A stretch of 64,000 nucleotides of DNA from contig NZ_JACCGK010000005.1 in assembly GCF_013416325.1 (NCBI RefSeq), forward strand, positions 124,001 through 188,000. Direction: 5' to 3'. The stretch's first letter is position 1, and the number at the start of each line of letters is the position of its first letter. This document shows, in pieces, positions 44,990 through 53,169 of the stretch. The notes beneath the pieces were generated by a model. That model did not search any database. It was not told the DNA's origin and was given only the letters and a program-made list of their open reading frames with translations. The position numbers and the translations under genes are program-made. Origin of the DNA: Vreelandella sedimenti (GTDB lineage Bacteria > Pseudomonadota > Gammaproteobacteria > Pseudomonadales > Halomonadaceae).

Positions 44990-45591
44990 TGGAACTCTAC
45001 CTAAACGCAACCTCGCCCTATGCGCGCCTAGTGCGCATCGTATTACTGGAAAAAGGCCTGATGGACGCCGTGACGCTAAAGTGGTGCGACCCCTGGGCAG
45101 ATGATGTAGATCTGTTAAAAGCCAACCCCGCCGGGCGTATTCCCGTGCTGGTAACGGAGGAGGGCACCACGCTTAGCGAATCAATGCTGATTGCCGTTTA
45201 CCTGGATAGCGTTAGCCCCAACCCGCCCATGCTGCTAGCAGCCAACCTGGGGAGCGTGTTGCACCTGGCGGGGCTAGGCCAAAACCTGATGGATGCCGCG
45301 TTCACGACCGTGATTGCCAGAAAGCATTATGGCAACGAGATAGATGACAGTGAGTTGGTGCAGCGGCGTTCGCGGGCTATTCAGAGGCTGCTGAAACAAC
45401 TGAACAGTGAGTTTGGCGAAGAACCGCAGGCCTCAACCATCAACCTGGGTGACATCGCTATTGCGGTCGCGCTGGATTATCTAGCTTTCAGGCTGCCTGA
45501 GATGAATTGGCAAGAAGAGTATCCACAGCTTCTGGCATGGCATTCTGGTGTGACTGCACGTGCGAGTTTTGAGCAGACCGCATTCGCTTAG
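44989..45591 (+). CDS. Glutathione S-transferase family protein
   Basis: 200 residues, thioredoxin-like N-terminus (MELYLNATSPYARLVRIVLL) where Ser-Pro-Tyr replaces Cys, typical of theta/nu-like or YibF-like GSTs. LSESMLIAVYLDSV holds the Glu-Ser pair that binds glutathione and NLGDIAIAVALDYLAFRLPE the helical-domain N-cap. A strong GGGAGG ribosome site lies within the end of the MFS gene. Likely detoxifies a compound handled by the transporter. Confidence 0.9.
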   Translation: MELYLNATSPYARLVRIVLLEKGLMDAVTLKWCDPWADDVDLLKANPAGRIPVLVTEEGTTLSESMLIAVYLDSVSPNPPMLLAANLGSVLHLAGLGQNLMDAAFTTVIARKHYGNEIDDSELVQRRSRAIQRLLKQLNSEFGEEPQASTINLGDIAIAVALDYLAFRLPEMNWQEEYPQLLAWHSGVTARASFEQTAFA

Positions 45592-45597
45592 CAGAGA

Positions 45598-45756
45598 CTA
45601 CGCCAACACCCTTGCTGCCTTCATCGCCTCGCTGCTGCGGGGCGTTGTCGTGATGTTTTTCAGCTCACCCAGATATTCAAAACGGCACAGCTCAAAGTGC
45701 GTGTTTGCTTCGCAGTAGCCTAGGGAAATAGTAGGGCGGTAATCGGATATGAGCAT
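45598..45756 (-). CDS. Possible small ORF or fragment, unknown
   Basis: A 52-codon minus-strand frame, LISDYRPTISLGYCEANTHF, ELCRFEYLGELKNITTTPRS, ending KAARVLA. Composition is protein-like with two Cys and several aromatic residues, and the gap between 45592 and 45868 is otherwise empty. TTGGGA stands just before the ATG, at poor spacing. It may be a small gene or the end of a lost one. I do not recognise it. Confidence 0.3.
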   Translation of the reverse strand: MLISDYRPTISLGYCEANTHFELCRFEYLGELKNITTTPRSSEAMKAARVLA

Positions 45757-45868
45757 GTCCCAAGTCATCCTCGTAGCCTAAAGGTTAATGAACCAAAAAT
45801 GGGTTTCAACGAACTTAGCTGCTAGGCTGAAATAACTAGAGCGAAAAATCGCCGCAGGGACAATCTAA

Positions 45869-46174
45869 ATGCAAAATGCCCGATGCATTGAGCTTTACTT
45901 CGTTAGCCAGCGCGTGCAGAAGCATGTTGATGGCAAGCTGCTTGCCGACTCCACTCAAGCCCTAGAGCTCCAAGAGCAAGTCTACCCGCCACGCCACTAC
46001 TTCTCCCGCGAAGATGTGCGGTGGATCTACTCACCGTTTCGGAAATACCATCTATTGTCTCTTTAAAGGGCATACAGCTTGTTTTCCGCTGGGTGAGATT
46101 CAGGATATTGCTTGCAATTATGAACAGTTAATTGAAGTTATGGAGGGTATGACGGGAAGGGTTGCTTTGTATTA
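45869..46174 (+). pseudogene. DUF427-family protein, frameshifted
   Basis: First frame: RCIELYFVSQRVQKHVDGKL, then LADSTQALELQEQVYPPRHY and FSREDVRW, which matches the DUF427 pattern (ADS..AL.L.E..yPP.yYfpReDV). The frame stops at 46066. The remaining C-terminus continues one base over: IYCLFKGHTACFPLGEIQDI, then NYEQLIEVMEGMTGRVALY and TAG, with the usual CpFKG motif. A single-base change near 46035-46050 breaks the gene. Function of the family is unknown. Confidence 0.65.
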
Positions 46175-46246
46175 GTGAACTAGCGAATGACGCCTTTCGA
46201 CCCAAAGCAGTCAGTCCTTGGCTAAAAGGCCAAACGATGGCAGAAA

Positions 46247-49200
46247 GTGGATAAGACTCTCGAGAGAAACCTTATGCAGTGGATTAATCAGGCAGAACTC
46301 CGGGATTGGGCAGACCGAATTGGTTCACGCGAACAGTTCCCCGTCATGATTCGCGATCTCATCCTCGCGTCGGCGCGCGATGTCGGTGATATCCACCATG
46401 TGCGGTTTCCAGGGGGCGAGGCCGGCCAGATCCGTGGATACGACGGCGACCTGACAATGGCGGTGGGAACGCCATACATCCCCGTCGGCCGATCGGTTTG
46501 GGAATTCGGGACGAATAGCAAACCAGTCAAGAAGTTTAAAAGCGACTATGAAAGTCGAGTGCAAGACACCGACGAGAGCACCCGCAAAGACCTGACCTTC
46601 GTGTTTGTGACACCCCGAAACTGGGACAACGCCAATCGCAAGCTCCCTGACTTCGTTAAAGAATACAAGGACAAGGGCGATTTTGCCGACGTCCGCTACA
46701 TTGATGGCGCGATGCTCGATGCGTGGCTGCAGGAGCATGGCGCGGTCGGCGCGAAACACGCGCGCCAAATCCTAGGCACGGTACCAAACCATGGTGCGCG
46801 TAGCACCGAGGAATTCTGGAACGAATTCTCCAACCGTTATAGGCAGCAGCTGACAGAGGAGGTCGCACTCGCCGGTCGCAGCGCCCAAGCCAAGGAAATC
46901 GTCGATCACCTGATGAGTGATCGAGGACCTCTCGTGTTCGTAGGTGACGGCCCGGACGAAGTGAGCGCCGTCGCCGTAGCCGCGATCCGTCAGGCAGACA
47001 AAGCCAGCCGAGAGTTCCTTGAGGCTCGAACGCTGATCGTCGATACAGATGAGGCTGGGCGTTCGCTCTCGACAGCCGGACGCTATGGATACATCCTCTC
47101 GCCAACGGTAAAGGAGGTCGGAGGATCCCTTGCGAACTTCGGCCCAACCGTCTCAACCCTCGACTACAGGCCGACAGGCAACGGTTACTCGCGCCTGGAA
47201 CGGCCCTCGATCCGAGAGATGGGCGAAGCCCTCAAGTCGATGAGCTACGGCGAGGAAGAAGCCGAGACTCTCGCGCGTAAATCCGGTCGAAGCCTCACCA
47301 TCCTTCAACGTCATGCCCCCCGATCCGGCTCCCGCCCTCCTCCCTGGGCGGAGGAAGGAGAACGGTTGGTGCCAGCCCTGTTAGCAAGCTCCTGGAGTAC
47401 GCAACAGACAGGCGACCTCGAGATCATCGCCGAACTCAGCGGTTCAAGCTACGAGGACTATGATTTAGCGCTACGCCGATATCTTACTAAGCAAGACACG
47501 CCAGTCGACTTGAGAGGCGGGTTCTGGAAATTACAGGCGCCGGTAGACGCCTTCGTGAACCTGTCGCACCTCATCACCCGCCGCCACCTCGAATCTTTGG
47601 CCGAAGCAGCGTTCAAAGTGTTCACAACCGAGGTACCCCCGAACTTCGCCGATGAGCGCTTCGGACGATCAACGGCGCCATATAGTTCTCTTCTTCGCGA
47701 AGGAATCGCAACGACCCTGCTCATCATCGCTGCGGTGCACGAGGAAGTTGGCCTTGAGGTTGGTCTGGATCCAGAAAAGTTCGTACACGATCTCGTCGCC
47801 AACCTTCCAGGCCTGCGCGACGACGCGCGAGTAATCCTGGGTCTGGAAGGTCAACTGACGTATCTAATGGAGGCGGCCCCGCGCCCTTTGCTCGCAGCCC
47901 TCGAGCACCTGCTCGAGGGCGATGAGGTGGCTGCAGTCCTGTTCCAAGAGAACAGCAGCTACGGCGTGCCACATTCAAGAATCCCGAACTTGCTGTGGGC
48001 GCTTGAGCTCTTGGCATGGGATCCCGCCTACTTCAGGCGCACTGCGCTTCTGCTTGCCAAACTGGCATCAATGGATCCGGGCGGCAAGTCCGGAAACCGA
48101 CCAATCTCGAGCCTGCGCGATCTATTCACGGCCTGGTTGCCTGGCACGAACGCGCCGATGGTAGAACGCATCGCTGTCGTCGATGAGATCATCGCCGAGC
48201 ACACGCAGGTCGGATGGCAGCTCGTAACCATGCTGTTACCTACACTCCATGACACGAAAAACCCAACGCAGCGCCCCCGCTATCGGGATGCTGGTGCTTC
48301 TGACAAGGAGGCCCTTACATACGGGATCATCGCGGAAACCTACAACGCGATGGCCGACCGAGCGCTTTCACTCGTCGGAGACAATAACGCCCACTGGATC
48401 GTAGTCGCCGAGGCTTTCCCACGTTTCTCGCCGGAACGGCGCGACCAGTTCCTATCGATGCTTGTCCCACACGCTAAGAGCACCACCGGCGAGGAGCGTG
48501 TCGAGCTCCGCCGCACCCTTAGACGGCTTGAGGACCGTCACGCACGCTTCAGGCAGGCGGATTGGGTCTTGCCGGAAGAGGATCTGAAGCGCCTGCAGGA
48601 AATCGTCGCGTCCATGGAAACCCTGGAACCGTTCGACCAGGCCCGTACGCTCTTCGACGAGTGGGATCCCTACCCAGTCGAAGACATTACGGCTTCCGAG
48701 CGAGCGATCGAGCAGCGTCGCGCCGACGCAGTAGCCAATCTCGCCGTGACGTCCGGAGCTGAAGCTATCATACGGCTCGCGGCGACTGTGCGCTTCTCGC
48801 GGGGTGTAGCCTTCTCGGCTGTCACGGGTATCAAGGACGAGTCCATCCTCGAACATATTTTGGTAGACGGCGACCCGCAGGCACCCGCACCCGATCTTTC
48901 GACGGCTGTGGCCGGGATGCTTAGACACCGCCGCGGCGAGGGATATGATGCGGAGATCCTTTCTCTGGCTGAGCGGTCGGGCTGGAACGCCGTGCGCACC
49001 GCTTCGATGCTGCTGGACTGGCCCGAGGAGCGACGCACCTGGAAACTGATCACTACGCTGGGCCAGGAAGCCGAGAAGTACTTCTGGCAAAACCGGCGCT
49101 CCTACAGGTTCGAGGGTTCGGCGGAAGAGCTGGAGGAACTGGTGCATCGGTTCGTCAAAGCTGGCCGCGCCGGTAGCGCACTCTCGCTCGTCCATCCGCG

Positions 49201-50008
49201 CGAGCACGAACTCTCGTGGCAAGCCATTACAGCGATACTCGGCGGACGGATCTCCGAGATCAACGCGGGCGAAAAGAACAGCGATATCGACAGCTATCTT
49301 CTGAGCAAGCTCTTCAAGTCCATCCGTAGCCGCGAAGATGTTAATCAGCTTGAACTCGCGCACTGGGAATATGCCTTCTTCCCAGTCCTCGAATATCAGG
49401 ACGGAGATCTCGCGCTCTACGACCGAATGGTCAGCGATCCGGAGTTCTTCGTATCGATCATGAAGGACGTGTTCGTCGCCGACCACGTAGACCCTGGAGA
49501 GAACGAGACGACGCCGGATCAGCGCAACCGCGCCTCCATCTCTCACAGAATCCTAATGCATAACAAGCGCGTCCCAGGGCAGGAGAACGGTAAGATCGAT
49601 CAGGCTGAACTTGACGCTTGGATTGACGGGATGAATGAGGAGGCACTCAAGCAGAAACGCACGAAAATCGTTCCGAACTACATTGGCCGCACGCTCGCTC
49701 ATGCCGCCGAGGTGGAGGGTATATGGCCGCCGCCCGAGGTCGCTAGCGCCATCGAGCGCCTTCGGTCGAACGACGTTGAGCACGCGATCATGATCGAGCG
49801 CTTCAACATGCGAGGCGTCTTCACGAAGTCTACCTTCGAAGGCGGCGACCAGGAGCGGGATTTGGCCACGCAGTACCGACGCTGGTCTGCGGCGAACGTG
49901 AAGTTTCCGCGTACCAAGGCGATGCTGGCCGCCATCGCCGAAAGCTGGGATCAGGATGCTAAGCGTGCCGACGAGTACGCTGAGCGCAATAAGGTTCGGT
50001 CCGAATAG
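46247..50008 (+). CDS. Large protein with restriction-nuclease-like N-terminus, putative defence protein
   Basis: I cannot name the family. The 1253-residue product is soluble. Residues 1-175 look like a nuclease-type domain: FPVMIRDLILASARDVGDIH, GQIRGYDGDLTM, GRSVWEFGTNSKPVKKFKSD, LTFVFVTPRNWDN, then RYIDGAMLDAWLQEHGAVG. Asp in GYDGDL and Glu-x-Gly...Lys in WEFG could be a diverged PD-(D/E)XK core. I recall similar N-termini in very long proteins of defence islands. Residues 205-330 (LAGRSAQAKEIVDHLMSDRG, LVFVGDG) resemble a degenerate NTPase without a proper P-loop. The last 900 residues are helical, repeat-like, perhaps a sensor. Start is GTG at 46247; ATG at 46274 after GAGAG is an alternative. 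It is more GC-rich than the following cassette genes. Confidence 0.6.
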   Translation: MDKTLERNLMQWINQAELRDWADRIGSREQFPVMIRDLILASARDVGDIHHVRFPGGEAGQIRGYDGDLTMAVGTPYIPVGRSVWEFGTNSKPVKKFKSDYESRVQDTDESTRKDLTFVFVTPRNWDNANRKLPDFVKEYKDKGDFADVRYIDGAMLDAWLQEHGAVGAKHARQILGTVPNHGARSTEEFWNEFSNRYRQQLTEEVALAGRSAQAKEIVDHLMSDRGPLVFVGDGPDEVSAVAVAAIRQADKASREFLEARTLIVDTDEAGRSLSTAGRYGYILSPTVKEVGGSLANFGPTVSTLDYRPTGNGYSRLERPSIREMGEALKSMSYGEEEAETLARKSGRSLTILQRHAPRSGSRPPPWAEEGERLVPALLASSWSTQQTGDLEIIAELSGSSYEDYDLALRRYLTKQDTPVDLRGGFWKLQAPVDAFVNLSHLITRRHLESLAEAAFKVFTTEVPPNFADERFGRSTAPYSSLLREGIATTLLIIAAVHEEVGLEVGLDPEKFVHDLVANLPGLRDDARVILGLEGQLTYLMEAAPRPLLAALEHLLEGDEVAAVLFQENSSYGVPHSRIPNLLWALELLAWDPAYFRRTALLLAKLASMDPGGKSGNRPISSLRDLFTAWLPGTNAPMVERIAVVDEIIAEHTQVGWQLVTMLLPTLHDTKNPTQRPRYRDAGASDKEALTYGIIAETYNAMADRALSLVGDNNAHWIVVAEAFPRFSPERRDQFLSMLVPHAKSTTGEERVELRRTLRRLEDRHARFRQADWVLPEEDLKRLQEIVASMETLEPFDQARTLFDEWDPYPVEDITASERAIEQRRADAVANLAVTSGAEAIIRLAATVRFSRGVAFSAVTGIKDESILEHILVDGDPQAPAPDLSTAVAGMLRHRRGEGYDAEILSLAERSGWNAVRTASMLLDWPEERRTWKLITTLGQEAEKYFWQNRRSYRFEGSAEELEELVHRFVKAGRAGSALSLVHPREHELSWQAITAILGGRISEINAGEKNSDIDSYLLSKLFKSIRSREDVNQLELAHWEYAFFPVLEYQDGDLALYDRMVSDPEFFVSIMKDVFVADHVDPGENETTPDQRNRASISHRILMHNKRVPGQENGKIDQAELDAWIDGMNEEALKQKRTKIVPNYIGRTLAHAAEVEGIWPPPEVASAIERLRSNDVEHAIMIERFNMRGVFTKSTFEGGDQERDLATQYRRWSAANVKFPRTKAMLAAIAESWDQDAKRADEYAERNKVRSE

Positions 50009-50170
50009 CTGTCGTTGCGCTTAAGATGAGTAGCACGCCTTAGGCCGTTGATGGCCGGTAGAAGAGATTTAGCTTATGCTGATGTATGCGCTTCGACAGA
50101 ACACGACTCTTAGCAGACACTTTTAAAACGCCGCAAGCTTACTTTTAAAATAAAAATGCAAAGGTGACTA

Positions 50171-50551
50171 ATGTTTGAGTTGATAAAAGCAAGAATGTAT
50201 ATTGCTAAAGTTCAAGCGGAACTAAAGGCCCAATATGCCGATCAGGCGTTTGTTAACAGGGTTTGTCAGCTTCCTGAGAATCTTAAACAGTTGAGAGTGC
50301 TTCGTGAGCAAGCGTATTATAAGAAAGATCGTATCGCGCCTTTTATGAATGTTTGCCATATTTTGGGTGAAGGCATAAGTTCTAAGTCGTTGCCAGAGAG
50401 TGATCGTGAAATCTGCGCATCTTTATTAGCGCAACGTCTTCAGAAGGCTTCTACCGACCCTCAGTTCAGGCTTCGGCATATTATGATTTTTAGTGATCTT
50501 GAAGAAAAGCTAAGCGATTGGGCGGCGGAGAATTGGAATGATAATAAATAA
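50171..50551 (+). CDS. Hypothetical protein, likely cassette gene
   Basis: 126 residues, charged and helical (MFELIKARMYIAKVQAELKA, then DREICASLLAQRLQKAST). No family recognised. AAAGGTGA before the ATG supports expression. AT-rich compared with the long gene upstream. It is followed by a long imperfect fold that may be its attC site. The 160 bases before it contain no gene. Confidence 0.6.
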   Translation: MFELIKARMYIAKVQAELKAQYADQAFVNRVCQLPENLKQLRVLREQAYYKKDRIAPFMNVCHILGEGISSKSLPESDREICASLLAQRLQKASTDPQFRLRHIMIFSDLEEKLSDWAAENWNDNK

Positions 50552-50585
50552 AATCGTTTGGAAATAATAATGAAAATGTTGCTTC

Positions 50586-50762
50586 ATCTAACGATCCAAA
50601 GCATACGTACAGGAAAATGCAGCAGTGGCGAGAATTTTTATATGCAACCTAACTATGATAACTGTTATATACTTAGAGCGCATTTCATAGGCTGCATTTG
50701 TCTGATAAACATGCTGGCACGTTTATCCAATCATAAGATGGTCAGTCTAATACCTGTTAGCT
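50586..50762 (+). repeat. Candidate attC site (long type)
   Basis: Begins with ATCTAAC (a perfect RYYYAAC right-hand box) at 50586-50592 and ends with GTTAGCT at 50756-50762, complementary to it at six of seven bases. Between them AAATGCAGC (50615-50623) pairs with GCTGCATTT (50691-50699) within longer imperfect arms. At 177 bp it would be an unusually long attC, so confidence is moderate. It separates two AT-rich genes. Confidence 0.4.
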
Positions 50763-50780
50763 GTACACGGAAATTTGACC

Positions 50781-51365
50781 ATGAATCATAAACAAGTAGC
50801 CGTAGGCGGCGATTTTAATAGAATTTTTGATCACAAGGATTACTTAGCAATGATAAGTATCCCTGACGAAGCGACCTGTATTCTCAGGGGGCATTTAATA
50901 CTAGAAGAAGTCTTAAACCTATGGTCAAGTAAATTGACTAGTACTGAAGACCTTTATACCGGAACTTTCGTTTCTTTCAAAACAAAGTTGGTTGTATCAA
51001 AAAATCTCGGCATGAGCGAAGAGTTATTTACCGTACTTAATAAGGTAAATAATATTCGAAATAAATTCTCGCACCGTAAGAACTACCAGCTAGAAAAGTC
51101 TCAAATCGAATCTCTAAAAAGTAGAGTTGATGGTATAGTTGAATCTGCAAAGGTGCAGAAGTGTGAAACTTTTCATGTATTTGTAGGTGGAAAAGACGAA
51201 AATGGAAATCTCAAAGAAATAACTTACACATGGAACGATTCCGACAATAGAGTAAAGTTTGTTCTTGTCTTTGTTATTCTAATGCTCAAAATAACGCACT
51301 GGATTCAAAGCGAGTTTAATAGCCGTGGCATTAACTACACTATCGTATCCACAGAAAAAAGCTAA
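50781..51365 (+). CDS. HEPN-like protein, cassette gene
   Basis: 194-residue protein with a helical core: EATCILRGHLILEEVLNLWS, FVSFKTKLVVSKNLGMSEEL, and NKVNNIRNKFSHRKNYQLEK. The RNKFSH stretch is an Rx4H motif as found in HEPN ribonucleases and DUF4145/MtlR-like proteins. A C-terminal part (HWIQSEFNSRGIN) follows a hydrophobic segment (FVLVFVILMLKI). A TTG two codons before is possible; the ATG at 50781 is preferred. No nucleotidyltransferase antitoxin is next to it. It lies between two putative attC sites. Confidence 0.6.
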   Translation: MNHKQVAVGGDFNRIFDHKDYLAMISIPDEATCILRGHLILEEVLNLWSSKLTSTEDLYTGTFVSFKTKLVVSKNLGMSEELFTVLNKVNNIRNKFSHRKNYQLEKSQIESLKSRVDGIVESAKVQKCETFHVFVGGKDENGNLKEITYTWNDSDNRVKFVLVFVILMLKITHWIQSEFNSRGINYTIVSTEKS

Positions 51366-51434
51366 TAAAGTGAAGCAGTTCGCGGCTGTCACCGCCGGAC
51401 TCGCTATCGCTCGCCGCTGTTTACAGCGTTATGT
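51360..51434 (+). repeat. Candidate attC site
   Basis: Just at the stop of the HEPN-like gene: AGCTAATAAAGTGAAG, then GCGGC ... GCCGC arms around GGACTCGCTATCGCTC, and the end ACAGCGTTATGT with the GTT core at 51428-51430. Gene-end position, about 70 bp length, imperfect stem and GCGTTATG end match attC sites of chromosomal integrons. The left box lacks the strict AAC. Confidence 0.5.
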
Positions 51435-51459
51435 CTAAAATCAGGGAGCCAGCTAAAAC

Positions 51460-52485
51460 GTGATCAATGAACCTGAAGTGCGAGAGCTCCTTCGCCTAAA
51501 TGGCGAGCGGCTTTATCACAGAGAGGGGCAGGAGCTAGAGTTCAAAGAGCAATTTAATCTCGCCGCGCTTGCTGACTATTTTCGCGACTTTGCAGCATTT
51601 TCAAACAACCGAGGAGGTCATTTAATTTTTGGAGTCAAAGACGCGCCTCGAGTTTTGATTGGGATGTCCGAGAAGTCTGCGGATCAGTTCGAAAAGATAG
51701 ACCCTGAAAAAATAACTGGGTTTCTCTTAGATATTTTTTCTTCGGAGATTCACTGGGATCAAGCAGCGATCGAGATCGACGATAAGAAGTTTGGCGTTTT
51801 CCGTGTCTGGCCATCAAACAGCAAACCAGTAATTGCGCGAAAGGATGAGGGCAAAGACCAAACCATAAAAAACGGAGAAATCTATTACCGTTATGGTGGG
51901 CGAACGCAGAAAATTCAGAGCGCTGAGCTTGAAAGTATAATCAATCATCGGATTGAGCAAAATAATCAGCATTGGCTCGATTTGATGTCTAAGATCGGTC
52001 GAGCTGGTCCTCAAAACGCGGCTATTTTGGACACAGAAAAGGGCTTGATTGAAAAGGATGAGACCCGTGTTTTAGTTTTGGATGAAGGCCTCGCATCCAA
52101 GCTAAAATTTATAAAACAAGGTGAGTTTGTTGAAAAAGACGGTGCAACAGCACTTCAACTTGTGGGGGATGTTGTACCGATTGATCAAGTTGAAGTCATC
52201 AAGCACGTAAAAGAAAACCTGACTAAAAATTACCCGCTGGCGGCAATAGATTTAGCTGACGAGGTCAAGGGCCTCGTACCGGGTGTTGGCCGCAATGAAG
52301 TATGGAAATGCATCACCGAAAATGATCTGAAGAATAACTCCGACTATTCAGCCTACAATTTTAGAAATAAAAAGCATGAAGATGAATACCGAGAGACCGG
52401 TGTGGTACCGTCTGTAACACCGAGCATTTACAATCATGCTGCGGTTGAGTTCTTGGTTAAAGTGATGAAAACTAACCGCGAGTAA
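51460..52485 (+). CDS. Schlafen AlbA_2 domain protein, cassette gene
   Basis: 341-residue protein; residues 15-150 are an AlbA_2 (Schlafen-type) putative DNA/RNA-binding domain: EGQELEFKEQFNLAALADYF, AAFSNNRGGHLIFGVKDAPR, GEIYYRYGGRTQKIQ. The C-terminal half (VDQ-like VVPIDQVEVIKHVKENLTKN) may be a winged-helix region of the DUF3644-like kind. Proteins of this sort occur in phage defence and regulation. The start is GTG at 51460 with GGGAG twelve bases before. It is flanked on both sides by candidate attC sites. Confidence 0.75.
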   Translation: MINEPEVRELLRLNGERLYHREGQELEFKEQFNLAALADYFRDFAAFSNNRGGHLIFGVKDAPRVLIGMSEKSADQFEKIDPEKITGFLLDIFSSEIHWDQAAIEIDDKKFGVFRVWPSNSKPVIARKDEGKDQTIKNGEIYYRYGGRTQKIQSAELESIINHRIEQNNQHWLDLMSKIGRAGPQNAAILDTEKGLIEKDETRVLVLDEGLASKLKFIKQGEFVEKDGATALQLVGDVVPIDQVEVIKHVKENLTKNYPLAAIDLADEVKGLVPGVGRNEVWKCITENDLKNNSDYSAYNFRNKKHEDEYRETGVVPSVTPSIYNHAAVEFLVKVMKTNRE

Positions 52486-52486
52486 A

Positions 52487-52554
52487 AGTAAAACATAGTG
52501 AAGTGCTGCAGTTGATCGCTACTGCGTGGCGACAACGGAGCTTAGGCGTTAGAC
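52487..52554 (+). repeat. Candidate attC site with bulged stem
   Basis: Right after the AlbA_2 gene: AAAAC near the left, GTTG-A-TCGC (52511-52519) pairing with GCGACAAC (52529-52536), leaving one unpaired A, then GGAGCTTAGGCGTTAGAC with the GTTAGAC box at 52548-52554. The single extrahelical base and the CTTAGGCGTTAGAC end are hallmarks of attC. This is the second best of the set. Confidence 0.65.
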
Positions 52555-52574
52555 CGCACAAGAGACAGCATTGC

Positions 52575-53114
52575 ATGGGCCAAACTCAAACCACCTTCCT
52601 TACGGAATTTTTAGCGAACTTCGACGCAGATCTTCTGGTTCGCCCCAGTTGGACTGGGGGGGGGCAAGGCAAATCCAACACTGCGAGGCTTGAGACACAC
52701 AGCGCTGGGAGACGCGGAAACATCTACCACAGTTCCGAGAGATTTGAGCTAGGTGACTTAACTGCAAACATCAAAGGGCACAAAGTCGTCATAGAGTTTG
52801 AGAGCAAGCAAATACCAATCCAGAACCTGCTCAAATATTGGCCGTACTTGCGCGGCGAGCTTTCAACCAAGCCTACTGCTCCCGTTATCATTTGCCATTT
52901 CTCCGATTGGTGGAGCTATGGCATCAACCGCGATCTTTGGGAGTGGACGCTCAGCCAGATGCAACAGGATCGCACTTGTATTGTTCCAATCCAAGGCAAA
53001 CAATTCGATCATGGCGGTTCGAATACCCAGGTTCGACAGCAATCAATACGTCAGGCCGCACAATGGGTAAAGCAAATATGTGCGGTACAACAGCCGACGC
53101 CGCTTCGCGGCTAG
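52575..53114 (+). CDS. Small protein with nuclease-like motif, cassette gene
   Basis: 179 residues from the ATG at 52575 (MGQTQTTFLTEFLANFDADL). An open frame starting at 52503 would run through the attC-like site and is rejected. The core KGHKVVIEFESKQIPIQNLL with a Glu-x-Glu-Ser-Lys strand, and APVIICHFSDWWSYGINRDL, resembles PD-(D/E)XK-type nuclease folds, but I do not know the family. The last ten codons overlap the attC-like hairpin at 53085-53125, typical for cassette genes. Confidence 0.55.
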   Translation: MGQTQTTFLTEFLANFDADLLVRPSWTGGGQGKSNTARLETHSAGRRGNIYHSSERFELGDLTANIKGHKVVIEFESKQIPIQNLLKYWPYLRGELSTKPTAPVIICHFSDWWSYGINRDLWEWTLSQMQQDRTCIVPIQGKQFDHGGSNTQVRQQSIRQAAQWVKQICAVQQPTPLRG

Positions 53115-53125
53115 GCTTAATTCAG
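53085..53125 (+). repeat. Candidate attC site, right core lost
   Basis: GTACAAC (53085-53091; six of seven RYYYAAC) followed by AGCCGACGCCGC-TTC-GCGGCTAGGCTTAATTCAGG. From memory the central part is nearly identical to the attC of aadA cassettes of mobile integrons (AGCCGACGCCGCTTCGCGGC, GGCTTAA). The expected GCGTTAG end is replaced by GGTTTTTTATAG. It lies at the end of the last cassette gene and before the IS1182-type element. Confidence 0.65.
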
Positions 53126-53169
53126 GTTTTTTATAGAGCTATATCGCTGATACCTAAAGGACCGCTTCT

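Noticed and set aside
48452..49546. 364-codon frame opposite the large island gene
   Set aside because: Antisense to a continuous 1253-codon frame with consistent codon use; no recognisable motif or ribosome site.
49990..50060. A fifth attC after the 1253-residue gene (CGCCTTAGGCCGTTGATGG)
   Set aside because: No matching left box and no stem with the right shape; the long gene is also GC-richer than the cassettes.
50558..50791. 77-codon open frame between cassette genes
   Set aside because: It lies within the long folded attC-like region, has no good ribosome site, and its composition is not protein-like.
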